DNA of 64,000 nt, taken from Cichorium intybus (Eukaryota > Streptophyta > Magnoliopsida > Asterales > Asteraceae). A program made the position numbers and the translations under genes. The stretch covers positions 35,226,151 through 35,290,150 of the forward strand of contig CM042012.1 of the NCBI GenBank assembly GCA_023525715.1, in the 5' to 3' direction. This document shows positions 12,402 through 26,822 of this stretch, piece by piece. The notes under the pieces are model-generated. The model had not been told where the DNA came from and ran no database searches. It saw nothing but the letters and a program-made list of their open reading frames with translations. How positions within the stretch are numbered: position 1 is the first letter of the stretch; every line of letters starts with the position of its first letter.

Positions 12402-14054
12402 ATGAGTGCTGGAAAAGAAAAAGAGCGAGGTGATCCATCAAGAGATAAATCGGGATCACGAGATTCGGGTAAAGAGCATCAACCCGAGGGAGAGCGACCT
12501 CCCGAGACACAGAGTAATATGCAAGCTATGATTGCTGCTGAGGTAGCCAAAGCACTTAAAGAATTACTACCCACTTATTTGAGGCCTCAGACGGAGACTG
12601 CAACTGGAGGTTCTTTGCGACAACCACAGGTTCAACCTGAGCACAGGGAGGATCGTGAAGAGGTCTATACTGAAGCGGGTAGAGCTAAAATACCTGAGAA
12701 GACAAGGAAGTGTACTTATGATGTTTTTCAGAAGTGCAAGCCATACGATTTCTATGGGAAAGATGATCCCATAGCAGCCAAGAATTGGTTAACACATGTT
12801 GAAAAGATGTTCCGCACCAGTAAATGCGACGAGGCAGATAAAGTGGAGTTTGCAACAAACTTGTTAAAGGAAGATGCACAGTTCTGGTGGGAGAATATGT
12901 GTATGTAGATAGGAGAGAGTTTGGCGTATACATTGAACTGGGAACAATTCAAGTTGAAGTTCACTGAATACTACTGTTCCAGTAATGCCATGAAGGGAAT
13001 AGAAGAGGAATTTTTGAAGTTACAACAAGGGTCGAGAACAGTACAACAATACACACTAGATTTTAATGAGAAGGCAAGATTTGCACAACATCAAGTTGAT
13101 ACAGAGGAGCGTAAGATGGACCGTTACTTGTGGGGTTTAAAAACCCAGATCCGAGAATTTTTGCCGAGTTCCAGATATTCTACCTTTCAACAAGTTGCTG
13201 AGGCAGCAAGATCGAGAGAAAGGGAGTTGCAAAGACAGGAGGAGGAGAGAAGAACTGAAAGAGAAGTTGGAGGATTTAAGAGAAAGTGGGAAGGTAAAGC
13301 TGTAGATACTCCTCAGAGATCCATTACCACGGGTTCTCAAGTCCGTGGTGAAATCAAGAAGAATGAAGAGAAATGGTGTAAGAAGTGTAGGCGAAAACAC
13401 ATGGGAGAATGTGATCCCCGAAACCTTTCATCAGTTTGTTTCCAGTGTGGAAAGATGGGACATATGGCTCGCCAGTGTACCGAGAGTCGCCCTGTTTGTT
13501 TCAATTGTGGGGAGAGCGGGCATATTCGTCCAAATTGCCCAAAGATGAAATCTAAGCCACAAAGAGATTTTCAAAAGAATGGTCAAGGAGGAGGTCGAGA
13601 TCGAGATGATCGAAGAGATAGGGGTGGTGGTCATGTGAAAACGCGAGCTTTTCAATTGACTGTTGACGAGGCTAGAGATCCGACCGATGTTATTACAGGT
13701 ATCTTTAGCTTGAACTCTTTTCAAGCACGAGTACTTTTTGATTCGGGTGCATCTGTGTCTTTTATATCAGACTCTTTTGCTTCTAAACTAGATAATCCAT
13801 TAGTTGAATTATATGAGAAAATAATAGTAGATGTAGCAGATGGGAGATGTGTTTTTGTAAAGAGTCATTATAAACAGTGTCGGCTTGAAATCTATGGGAT
13901 TGCGTACCCTATAGATCTGAAGCCGATCACTAATCATGAGTTTGATGTAATAGTCGGGATGGATTGGATGGATGATAATAGAGGTCAAATGGATTGTCAT
14001 GAGAAAACACTTTCCATAGACACCGAGTGGTTCCCGAATTTTGATACGAGGTGA
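12402..14054 (+). pseudogene. gag: gag-protease region of the gypsy element, interrupted
   Basis: The frame starts with ATG at 12402 after the leader repeats. An amber codon at 12906-12908 falls within the capsid-like region, and the same frame continues to 14054. Two zinc knuckles (CX2CX4HX4C: CFQCGKMGHMARQC and CFNCGESGHIRPNC) lie near 13437-13540. The protease active site DSGA is near 13740, followed by the usual GMDWM. The frame ends at TGA 14052-14054 and pol continues one frame over. In this family gag and pol are commonly one frame, so the shift near 14035-14050 is probably a mutation; programmed frameshifting cannot be excluded. Confidence 0.9.
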
Positions 14055-16983
14055 ACGACGTTCCCGAAAAGTACCGATAGTGTCACTTGCCACGGCTAGG
14101 AGATATATAGAAAGAGGGGGTGAATTGATTATGGCACATGTGATTAGTGCTGAGTCAAAACATTCCAAAATAGAAGAAGTAGAAGTGGTTTGTGATTATC
14201 CCGATGTATTTCCCGAAAATCTTCCAGGCGTACCACCAAGTAGACAAGTTGAATTTGTGATCGATGTCATACCGGGGGCGAAGCCGGTAGCTCGACCACC
14301 TTATCGATTAGCACCATATGAGATGGAAGAATTAAAGAGACAGTTACAAGAGTTATTGGAACTTGGATTTATACGTCCGAGTTCGTCTCCGTGGGGTGCG
14401 CCTATACTCTTTGTGAAAAAGAAATATGGATCTATAAGAATGTGTATAGATTATCGGGAGCTCAACAAGGTCACTATAAAGAATCGTTACCCGTTGCCGA
14501 GGATCGATGACTTATTTGATCAATTGAATGGGGCCATGTATTTTTCAAAAATTGATTTGAGATCCGGCTATCATCAATTGAGAGTACAAGAAGCTGATAT
14601 TCCGAAGACAGCTTTTCGTACGAGGTATGGCCATTACGAGTTCTTAGTCATGCCGTTCGGTTTGACTAATGCTCCAGCCGTTTTTATGGATTTGATGAAT
14701 CGGGTTTGTCGTCCTTTTCTTGATAAATTCGTAATTGTGTTTATCGACGACATCCTGATTTATTAAAAGAGTCGAGATGAGCACAGATTTCATTTACAAC
14801 AAATGCTAGATCTTCTTCGAGACGAGAAATTATATTCAAAATTTTCAAAATGCGAGTTCTGGTTACGGGAGATTCAATTTCTTGGCCATGTGATAAATGA
14901 AGATGGTATAAAGGTAGATCCAGCAAAGATCGAAGCCGTAATGAGTTGGGAGCCGCCAAAGAGTCCAATGGAGGTTCGTAGTTTCTTGGGGTTAGCAGGC
15001 TATTATCGACGATTTGTAGAAAACTTTTCTCGTATAGCTATGCCCTTAACCAAATTGACCAAGAAGACGGAGAAATTTAGTTGGACTGAGGCACAACAAT
15101 CAGCCTTTGAACAACTACGAGATGGTTTATGCAAGGCTCCAGTGTTGGCTTTATCGCAAGGAGGGGAGGATTTTGTTCTTTATAGCGATGCCTCCTTAAG
15201 TGGTCTTGGATGCGTGTTGATGCAAAAAGGACGAGTGATAGCGTATGCCTCTCGACAACTAAAACCACATGAAAAAGCTTACCCGGTACATGATTTAGAG
15301 TTGGCGGCAGTAATTTTTGCATTAAAGATCTGGCGACATTATCTTTATGGAGTGCGATTTCAGATCTATACAGATCATAAAAGTCTGAAATACCTGTTTG
15401 ATCAGAAAGAGTTAAACATGAGGCAAGTACGGTGGATGGATCTACTAAAAGATTATGATTGTGAAATACTTTACCATCCTGGTAAAGCCAATGTGGTGGC
15501 GGATGCACTAAGCCGTAAAGAGCCGCCTATTCGAGTTGTATCGGCTCGAATGGGGATTGTGAGTCGATTACCAGAGTTGATACGTAGATGCCAAGTCGAA
15601 TCAAATGACTTGAGGAAAGAAAGGATGATTGGTTATGTAGAGAAACTTGTGGAAAATGCACAAGGAATCAAGACTTTCCAAGGGCGAGTTTGGGTTCCGA
15701 GACATGGCGAGGCGAGACAGTTATTGCTAGAGGATGCTCATTGTACTAGATATTCGGTTCACCCTGGTAGTACACGAATGTATCATACCTTAAAACCGTA
15801 CTACTGGTGGCCGGGTATGAAGAGAGATGTGGGACGATTTGTAGAGAACTGTTTGACATGTCTTCAGGTAAAAGCTAATCATCAAAAGCCATATGGAGCA
15901 GTACAGCCATTGCCAGTACCAAAGAAGAAATGGGATGAGATCACCATGGATTTCATCACAAAGTTGCCTCGGACTCCTCGAGGATATGATTCTATATGGG
16001 TGATTATTGACATATTAACAAAATCGGCTCATTTCATTCCAATCCGAGAAGATTATCAAGTAACAAAGCTAGCTGAGATATATACGAAAGAAATTGTGAA
16101 ACGACATGGAGTGCCAACTTCAATAATTTCTGATAGAGATAATCGGTTCAATTCACATTTCTGGCAGAGTTTCCAAAAGCATTTTGGTACAAAAGCTTTA
16201 TTGAGTACTGCGTATCATCCCCAGACGGACGGACAGTCAGAAAGAACGATACAAACACTTAAAGATATGATACGAGCCTGCATCATTGATTTTGGAGGCA
16301 GTTGGGAAGATCATCTACCTTTGGTAGAGTTTCCCTATAACAACACTTACCACTCCAGTATACTGATGGCACCTTTTGAAGCTTTATACGGTGCACCGTG
16401 TCGGACCCCGACTTGTTGGACTGAAACTGGAGAGAAACCATTGGCGGGACCAGAAATTATAGCTGAAACCGAAGAGAAAATACAAAGCATTCGTGAACAT
16501 ATGCGGGTAGCCCAAAACCGCCAAAAGCAATATGCAGATAGAAGAAGAAAGCTGTTAGAGTTCAATGTTGGGGACATGGTAATGTTGAAAGTGTCCCCAT
16601 GGAAGAGAATAATTCGATTTGGCAAGAGAGGTAAATTGAGCCCACGCTTTATTGGACCCTTTCAAGTTTTGGAGAAAATTGGAGCGGTTGCGTATAAGCT
16701 AAAGCTTCCAGAGGAGTTACAGGGTATCCACAATATTTTTCATGTGTCACACCTTAGAAAAACATTGTATGACCAATCCACTTGGGTACCCTTAACTGAA
16801 GTTCAACTAGATGAGAAATTAAGATATCAAGAGATGCCAGAGCAAATTCTAGAAAAGAAAGTTAGGAAATTGTGAAATAAAGAAGTGGGATTGGTGAAAG
16901 TACAATGGCGACATCATAGAGGATCAGATGTCACTTGGGAAGCTGAAGAGGAGATGCGGTCGAAATATCCCTTTTTATTTTAG
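14041..16983 (+). pseudogene. pol: pol (RT, RNase H, integrase) of the gypsy element, interrupted
   Basis: One frame from about 14041 to TAG 16981-16983, broken by TAA at 14764-14766 just after the RT active-site motif FIDDILIY, and by TGA at 16873-16875. RNase H shows YSDAS and the DHKSL region (15180-15400). Integrase has the HHCC zinc-binding region near 15740-15870, then the D,D,E residues near 15950, 16135 and 16240 (the second in SDRDNRF), then a GPY/F-type module (16620-16760). The last 36 codons (HHRGSDVTWEAEEEM) resemble the chromodomain-like tail of plant chromoviruses. Intact, it would copy element RNA and integrate the DNA. Confidence 0.92.
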
Positions 16984-17003
16984 GAGATTCCGAGGACGGA
17001 ATC

Positions 17004-17023
17004 TTTTGAAGGGGGTAAGTACT
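17004..17023 (+). promoter_or_regulatory. Polypurine tract of the gypsy element
   Basis: TTTTGAAGGGGGTAAGTACT immediately precedes the 3' LTR. The purine run GAAGGGGG is the expected plus-strand primer. Confidence 0.75.
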
Positions 17024-18557
17024 TGTAATACAGTGTTATTAAAATTTAAGATTTTTGAGTTAATCTTGGTGTAATTAAAGATTAGTTAGATTATTGCATG
17101 AGTTTGGGTAGTTAGAATTTCATTTGGAAGGAAATTGAAGTTGAAAAATGCTAAAAAGATGTCACACGGGTCGTGTAGGAGTTACACGGGTCGTGTAGGG
17201 GTTCCTTGTGAATGTTTTGAGCATACAGTGAATTACACGGGTCGTGTAAACCTGTATACTAAAACTAAAATGTACAGCACGGGTCGTGTAATATTGACAC
17301 GGGTCGTGTAAAATGTACAGCACGGGTCGTGTAATATGGACACGGGTCGTGTAGTTCTGCAGACCAAACTCTAAATTCATGCCGTGAGTTACACGGGCCG
17401 TGTAATTTTTACACGGGTCGTGTTACGCGCAGGATTACTTTTTAAAGGCCGATTTCTTTTTATTTTGGGTTATTTCCACTTCGATCAAAACCCTTCCAAA
17501 ACCCTAGAAAAGCGATTCTAACCCATCTAAGTCGAGATTAAGGCCTATTGATCACGAATTGAAGCTAGAGATTAGTTCCTTGAGCTTGAAAGGTAATTCT
17601 CTTCGATTTTTATCTTGTTTTGACGGGTGAATCATTGGAATTGAGATGGTTCCTTGTGGTTTTGATGAGCCACCTGAAATTTGTTAAAGTTAGAGTTAAA
17701 TTATGTGGAATAGTTAGTATAAAAGAGTTCTAACTATGAAAATCGAGCTAGTGAAGTGTTTATATTGTGTTCCTAGGGTTACATGTGTTTAAGTGATGAA
17801 ATTGAAGGCTATAACTTTGATATTGTTGTTATCTTTTGATTGTAACTTGTTTCAATGATACAAGTTCCTTGATTATGAAGAATATTGAGTGTGATTAAGA
17901 ATTATTCTTAACTTGAGTAATGAAAATGAGTTGTTATGCTACAGCTAAGGCTAGGCAGGAGCATACACGAGGTGCAGGAGTTCCACACATCGATTCCACA
18001 ACAGGTGAGTCGTTATTAATAGATGAATTATGTGTTGGTATTGATGTTTACTACAGAAGAAGTATGATTTGAGTTGTTTTGAAATTGGTTGAGAATACCA
18101 ATTATGAGTGTTTGGAATAACGAACCTCATTATGAGTATATATTAAGGATCAAGATAGTTTATTGAGAAAGTTGTGAAAGAAATGTTGGACAGTTGCTGT
18201 CCAGTTAAACTTTAAATTACTCACAGAGCTTTCAAAGCTCATATATTGTTTGTTAATGTTAATTGTGTTAGGTTCTGGAAGTATAGATCGTGGGAAACGC
18301 ATCACGGAGGGTTAGCTGGATGGGATATGGACTTTGGACTTGGACTTACTTATTTTCTTGTGTTGGACTATGTCTTTTGTAAAATCCGGTTTTGAGTAAA
18401 CTAGTATGAAACTTGTTTGTACATAAGTAAATACTTAAACTATGCTTTTGATATAACTTTGTAAACTTGTTGCTCTTTTTGGGGTTACACCATTAATAGT
18501 ATTATGCTTGATTAATGTAATTGGTGTATCCTATAAATTGAGAAACCGGGTGTTACA
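17024..18557 (+). repeat. 3' LTR of the gypsy element, 1534 bp
   Basis: Near-identical to 10455-11988. It is flanked downstream by the right TSD CCTTT. Confidence 0.95.
17164..17423 (+). repeat. Array of ACACGGGTCGTGT palindromic boxes, 3' LTR
   Basis: Nine boxes, as in the 5' LTR. One box is gained after the first position and the ACATGGG variant is absent, so the two 20-bp changes cancel in length. Confidence 0.85.
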
Positions 18558-18768
18558 CCTTTATCTTAACCATCACTTTCGGTCAATTTCATCCTATTTG
18601 AACCTGCGTTCAAGGCTTTTTCCAAATCAATGAATTTCGCGATCTTGTTTCAAAATCCGGCTATCATTGAAAGTGGGAATTTTGTCTGCCACACCACCTC
18701 ATATGAAGTCTCGATCTTCTTCTAAACCTTCTTTGTATTTCTAAACCTGAATTTGTGCTTTGTTTTCT

Positions 18769-18939
18769 GATCAATTTGATTCTGGATTTTACAAGTGTGT
18801 TGTGGATGATTACTTGAGATTTGTGAAGAAGATGGCATGTGAGCTTCTTGAATTAATGGTAGATGAGTTGAAACTAGAGCAGAGAAATGAATTTAGTAAG
18901 CTATTAAAGGATAAATTTTGGTTGTATTTGTTTATCTAA
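18769..18939 (+). pseudogene. Fragment resembling a gibberellin 2-oxidase exon
   Basis: An open stretch of 56 codons, without its own start, reads YKCVVDDYLRFVKKMACELL and continues ELMVDELKLEQRNEFSKLL. This matches from memory the region of plant gibberellin 2-oxidases (2-oxoglutarate/iron dioxygenases that inactivate gibberellins) before the RLNHYPP motif. Similarity stops after KLLKDK and a stop follows at 18937-18939. The iron-binding residues are absent. It lies about 210 bp past the gypsy insertion. No homology search was possible. Confidence 0.45.
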
Positions 18940-19931
18940 GTCGGGTGTTTCAAGTTTGTACAAGAAATCTTTTTATTTTTTTTAGAGAAAACTATTGAAA
19001 TTCTAAAAATTAAAATACTTTCTTTCATTAGTCTTGGGAATTTAGAATTTTTCGAACAATACATTTTTTTAAATTGGATTACTTGTATGTATTTCCAACA
19101 CATTATTCTTCAAACATATTGGATTTTTTAAAGTGATTGATTAGTTTTGCTGAATTGAATTCTTAAACTCTTTATCTTATAAAATTTTGACTTGTAAGAA
19201 AATTACGAAGTGTTGCTTTTGTTTTCTGTGAAATTTTCTTGAATAAAAGCTAATATTTTTTCATTTTCTTTTTGTTCAATGAATATTTGATGAAAAATAC
19301 TAAAAATATTTTTGTTGTTATTTTGTTTTGAGAAAATTTAAAATACCAAAAATAGTTTTTTTGTTTGCAGAACATCATGAATCCGAAAAATGTTTTCTTG
19401 TTTTAAATTTAAATTTTAAATCAAATTTTTTTTTTCATTTCGTTTTATTTTTCTCGAAAATTCAAAATTCAATTATACTTTTTTTGTTTATTTGTTTTTA
19501 TTTGTTTCAGTAATACTTATGGGTCATTGTTTTAACAAATCAAGAGGTTGATGTTTGATCTGAGAAGAAAATACGACTAATGGTGGCCATTGTGAGCATC
19601 TTGGGTAGTTATTTGGATGAACATTAAATGCAGTTTTAGTTGTTCCTTCTCACCACTCAAGTGCACCGTTTCAAAGTACTACAAATATCTTTTCCCTCCC
19701 GTACCTCAAACCTTTCAGATGCTTCAAGCCTTCATATCATTTTCTCTCTTGTGCTCCAAACTTTATTGATGTTTGACGATTAAAAATGGCAACAACAACT
19801 GGTCTTCCAGATCAAATATCTTTGGGGGAACAAACAGTCTCATCGATTCAAACAATATCAATTCAATCAAGCAACCATTTAGCAAATGTAGATTCTATTC
19901 AATACCTTGTTGCACATCAAGTTCTGGTTGA
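18940..19931. other. No gene seen; AT- and T-rich sequence
   Basis: Dominated by T-rich text (19000-19510). Nothing recognisable in either strand. The TSD of the SINE begins at 19932. Confidence 0.5.
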
Positions 19932-19947
19932 ATGTCTTAAACAGTCC

Positions 19948-19952
<5 letters not shown>

Positions 19953-19994
<42 letters not shown>

Positions 19995-20250
19995 GTAACC
20001 GAGGACCCCACCCGACCCATCCTTTGGATGACCCTGATGAAGCAACCTCGGGGCCCACGCACACCTGGCAGCAGGGTGGTCCGGGTCAATCACCTACGGG
20101 GGTAGAGAGGTGGCCAGTGGCCATCCCCTGATTGAAACCTAACACTCCCTATGGGGAAAGGGAGGGAGTGGGATTAGAACTTGGAACCTCTTTATGGGGG
20201 AAGAGAAAGAGTCCTAAGCCTTATCCACTAGGCCATCAGGGTGATGGTTT
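19953..20250 (-). mobile_element. tRNA-derived SINE with long poly(A)
   Basis: A long direct repeat ATGTCTTAAACAGTCCG (plus TTTT) flanks it at 19932-19952 and 20251-20271. Read on the minus strand, the body starts near 20250, has a box A-like TGGCCTAGTGG and a box B-like GGTTCCAAGTTC, and ends in a poly(A) tail (poly-T at about 19949-19993). TSD, tail and internal RNA polymerase III promoter boxes together define a SINE. The 45-base homopolymer suggests a recent insertion. Confidence 0.85.
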
Positions 20251-20271
20251 ATGTCTTAAACAGTCCGTTTT

Positions 20272-21741
20272 ATCCAAGTAATTAACAGCTTCAAGGGATG
20301 TTCCACTTAAATTGTTGAATCTAGAATTTTCTACTACAAAATGTTTAATGCAAAACGATGTAGTCTCTTTCTAAGTTACCACTATAAAGGCCCTTAAATA
20401 TCTAAACCTAGTTTTATAAAGTTCCTAAGGTTACCCACCCACACCAGGTGAATTTGTTGCCCCTACCATTAATCAGTTAATTGGTACCTTAAACTAGATG
20501 CGTCAAACTCCGTATATGATAAAGATCTCCCATTTTAAGAAGAAAAAAATTACCTATTGTATGGAATTTCTTTTTAGGTGTCTTGTTGAGGTGTTTATCT
20601 AGGAGATTGGTCTTGGTTATGCTACTTCAATATTTTTTACTAGAGTATATGGGTTTATCATGATGTAGTTGCTGATTACGCATCCATATTTTGGCAAGAG
20701 TTTGTGGAAAGCTTGACCCATTCTAAAATCGATTCCGGACTATCATCTTATCGTTATTGGTCTTTAATTGTGTTTGCTTCTTATTCTTACAACAACATTC
20801 CTATTGACCAGAATGATCAACCAATGGTGGAGTTTCACAGAATGGGTATTCCTATAAGATTCTCAAATCAACCCCAATTTGATTTTGTTGGTCCTATATC
20901 ACAAGTTGTTCTAAGGAGAGACACCGCCGATAAAAAAAATTGGTCAATTTGTACAGAAAAACTTTAGTTGTTCCATGTTTTGTCCGACAAGTTCCTCAAG
21001 AAATACAATTAGGAATTCAAACACATGTAGCGAAGCAGTTTAAGCAGTAACGAAAGGGAAATTTCAAACTATTTGCATCTTCTAAACCAAACAAGAAGTG
21101 CAAAGAAGTAAAATGAAAAAGAAAACAAGTTTAATTGATGAACCAAAGGTTGAATTAGATCAGAATATTACTGAAACCACAAAAGAAAAAAAACAATTGT
21201 TGATACCCCAATCGTTAGTGAAGCAATCGTTAGTGTAGCGATATCTACCGAACTGATTGTTTCTAATCCCATTACCAAATCTTACGGTGGTATTCCTATA
21301 TCTAGCGAAGTTGAAAGACCACCAATTTCCGAACCCATGACAAGAGAATCGAAAAGTCCACATTCTATCGAACATATCCCATCTACATTCTCTATCCCAC
21401 TATATGATAATATATATGATGATCCGTTAAGAAAACATTTAAACATTACATTCCCCATGACTTCACCGATTGTGACCTCCACTGAGGAAGCTATAGATAA
21501 GAGAGATGTATATGATGGGTGATGATGAGGGACTCAATCCAAAATTTGAAACTTATGTGTATCGTAATTTCTAATATTTTTTAATACATGACAAAAAAAA
21601 TCTATGACATACGCTTACAACGTACAATTAATGCATACAATTTGTATCTCATTCCATCCGGTGTTTTAAAATATATATTTTTGTAGGTTTACTAGGATTC
21701 AAATTAAATCACATACAATGCCCATCATACAAAATAAAAAT

Positions 21742-21748
<7 letters not shown>
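20272..21748 (+). other. No recognised gene; two open-frame relics
   Basis: Frames at 20704-20967 (87 codons; extends upstream in frame without a start) and about 21190-21522 (about 110 codons, no start in its first half) have protein-like composition, the second rich in serine, proline, isoleucine and threonine. I recognise neither. They may be remains of one plant transposon protein, separated by stops near 20968-21190. Confidence 0.3.

Positions 21749-21829
<81 letters not shown>
21749..21829. repeat. (AT)n tract flanking element A
   Basis: About 80 bases of alternating AT ending exactly at the GGGG terminus of the next element. Confidence 0.95.
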
Positions 21830-21832
<3 letters not shown>

Positions 21833-21938
21833 GTGGGTTCAACATAGAACCAAAATTAGGCATAGAACTATAGAACCACCTTTTTGACCGTTAAATCAAA
21901 TTAGGATGATAAGGGTATGATGAGTAAATTACACTAAT

Positions 21939-22977
21939 ATGTTCATTGATGAACATATACGTATGTTCATTGATGAACGTTGTCTTCAAAATCCTAGAAT
22001 TTGTTAAGAAATGAACATTCATAACATCAAGTATGTTCATAACTGAACATGGACGAACATCGATACAAAAACTAAAAACTTGATCACTTTTGAACATATG
22101 TTCATCAATGAACATATGTTCATCGATGAACATGTATAATAAAACAAGAAATTATTCATGTTCATAACCGAACATGTATACAAAAACTAAGCAATTAGTC
22201 ATCTTCCTCCTCTCTTCTGTTGCAATCGAACACCACTATCATCATCGTTCTCTCTATAGCTGCAATCACATCCTTTCTTCTTCGTTCTACCTTCTACCTT
22301 GATCCATTCATCTTCTTACTGCCTTGATCCATCTGCACTGATATCAATAACCAATCATATGTTCTTAAATGTTCATTAATGAACATGGAAAATGTTCATT
22401 ACTGAACATCCATATTTTAATAACATCGAACTCATACTTAATATTCATAATTGAACATTCTTGAATGTTCATTAATGAACATTTGAATGCTTATAACCGA
22501 AAATTCGAATTTACACAAAATCAAACTCATACAGAATAGAGAAATTGTAATCTTCATTAAATGGCTGAGAAACAAGGACATAACCTGGATTACAATTGCT
22601 TGAACACATGTTTATTCATGAACATATGTTCATGAATGAACATATATCTTATCACAAGCAGATCTATAGTTAGCATACACTGAAAACGGATGTACCAACT
22701 CCAAAAAGTTCAAACAAAATTTCACGATTAATGTGAAGAACATAGAAGCATCTTTATACATTTATATAAAAACCAAATTGTTCATAAGTGAACATAAAAG
22801 AATATTAATACAAAACCTAAGAATATTACCCAAACACAATGACTTCATGAATTAATCAAGCTATGCAGTCACGTACACATTATAGGCATTGTTGCTTGTG
22901 TTCTATGAATTAATCAAGCTATGCAGTCACGTACACATTACATGTTCATTCATGAACATATGTTCATGAATGAACAT
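21939..22977. repeat. Dispersed palindrome TGTTCATNNATGAACA in element A
   Basis: More than ten exact or near copies, for example at about 21940, 21963, 22094, 22115, 22371, 22465, 22625 and 22943, some back to back. Variants have the centre AACT or AATT. Their number exceeds chance for a 16-bp motif. Confidence 0.75.
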
Positions 22978-23039
22978 ATATCTCATCACAAGCAGATCTA
23001 TAGCTAGCATACACTGAAAACGGATGTACCAATTCCAAA
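22607..23039 (+). repeat. Direct duplications inside element A
   Basis: A 99-bp segment at 22607-22705 recurs at 22941-23039 with about four differences. Between them a 36-bp segment at 22847-22882 recurs at 22905-22940. Confidence 0.9.
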
Positions 23040-24428
23040 TCAAGATTATATAATTTCTTTTTTTACAAGAAAGACTTAATAGAGAATGTCAGAGAAAGGA
23101 GGTTTTCCCATTAAGTCATAACACTTTTCAAATTTTCCTTATTTATTTTTCCATTCCATTACCAGAGTGTACTCTCATTTTATAAAATTTTGTAACATCA
23201 TTGATGCACAAAAAATGAGGCTTTCTCATTAAGTCCTAACTTTTTATAAATATGCCCTCATATTTTTGCTTCCATTTCTACAAGCAAGTCATCATCTTCT
23301 CCAATATTTTTATAAAAATCATTTATAAGTAAACAACACTTACTAAGAAAAAAAAGAAACAAAACCTAAAGTGTATAATGAAATGACTACCAATATTATG
23401 TGATTACCATTTACGAGTTGTATCATAAGATATCAATAATAAATAAAACTAAAATCCATGAGCATATGAAGAGTACAAATCCATCTAAAGCACATTTAGG
23501 ACAATTTTCAGCAGTATGAGAATTATTAGTTGCTTGACTCTATTTATATTCATTATATCGTAGTGAATGCATACCTTCTGCAGCAGCTATTGGTCTATCA
23601 ATCAACCCTACTAAACAACTACAAGTGATATAAGCAATAGTCATCTTAAATTTCATAGAACAAAGACCAATCAATCAACCCTAAAAAACAGCTACGAGTA
23701 GAAGAATTCATAAAAAATACCGTTAAAAAGAAATCACCCCGAGGTCTGAACCTTAGGGCCTGAAAATTAACAGAAAACAAACAATTTGATGTTAGAACAC
23801 AGAAAAAAGGATGATAGACGGAGAGAAATCGAAGATTATCAAAATTGCAGAGAACGGACCGTGCTGATCACGATGACGACCGTCTTTACCCCATCCAATA
23901 CCACGAGTTGAAGTCATCAAATGTCACCAATTTCCAATACTTTTCTTAGCGGAACCTTTTGATTTCACAGTAACATCCACAAATTCTTAAGATGCTCACG
24001 TCAAGGATCCCAAATCCTATAGTCTCGCTGTGATTATCCACCAAACAGCGTTTCTTTATCTTCAATTGAAAAATGAGTTCAACGGAGGATTTCAATATCG
24101 CCGTTGGAGATGATCAACTCCTGTCAGGCTCGCCGGAGATAAAATCATTTAGACCTTCGATGATCAAGAGGAAGACGACGCAGATGAGGTTGAGAGTCAA
24201 AACGTGAATAAACATTTATGGTTGTTCGCCTGTCTCATTGGAATTGTTATTGTAAAATGACCAATCGATCCCTCCGTGTTCAGATTCAACAGTTTCTAAT
24301 TAATTTTTATTTTTAATTATCATCTTTAATCTTAGCCATTGATCATTTAATATAATGGCTTAAAGAGTGGTTCTATGGTTCTATGTGTAATTAGGGGTTT
24401 TATGTTGATCCATATATATATACATATA

Positions 24429-26582
<2,154 letters not shown>

Positions 26583-26822
26583 TTCCTATTCTAATAAAAC
26601 ACTAATAAGACTGCCACGTGGCCTTCTCCTAGCATGTCTCCTCCTAATTTTCCCGCTCATCATCTCTACTCCTCTTCACGCGCTGCTTAATTCTTCACTC
26701 CCAATTTAGGGAACTAATTCAATTCAAATCGGTTACAATGACTCCTATATCTCAGCCTCCACCTCCTATATAATTTCGAGTACTATTTGGAAACCCTACG
26801 TGCTCCGCCCATTGACCCAATC

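Larger units (their letters stand above)
10455..18557 (+). mobile_element. Full-length Ty3/gypsy chromovirus-type retrotransposon, 8.1 kb
   Basis: LTR (10455-11988), primer-binding site, leader with tandem repeats, gag-protease, RT-RNase H-integrase, polypurine tract, LTR (17024-18557). The TSD CCTTT lies at 10450-10454 and 18558-18562. Domain order RT then RNase H then integrase defines Ty3/gypsy. A C-terminal segment of the chromodomain-tail type and the 1.5-kb LTRs suggest the Tekay/Del group. The LTRs differ by about four substitutions plus two offsetting 20-bp box changes, so insertion was recent. The coding region has one frameshift and three nonsense codons, so this copy is not autonomous. 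Confidence 0.95.
21830..24411. mobile_element. Element A: TA-microsatellite-flanked TIR element, 2.58 kb
   Basis: About 50 bp of terminal inverted repeat: the left end starts GGGGTGGGTTCAACATAGAA, and the right end read inward starts GGATCAACATAAAACC; both reach CATAGAACCAC. (AT)n lies on both sides instead of a normal TSD. The interior holds many palindromes TGTTCATNNATGAACA and two sets of direct duplications. A short frame near 24073-24205 (start MSSTEDFNIAVGDDQ) may be captured sequence. No transposase was seen, so it is non-autonomous. Confidence 0.65.

Noticed and set aside
17162..17380. Minus-strand open frame with a repeating Tyr-Thr-Thr-Arg-Val peptide
   Set aside because: It is the translation of the ACACGGGTCGTGT boxes in the LTR; the same DNA in the 5' LTR is not open throughout.
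19786..20131. Open frames with long Phe or Lys runs
   Set aside because: They read through the poly-T tail of the SINE.
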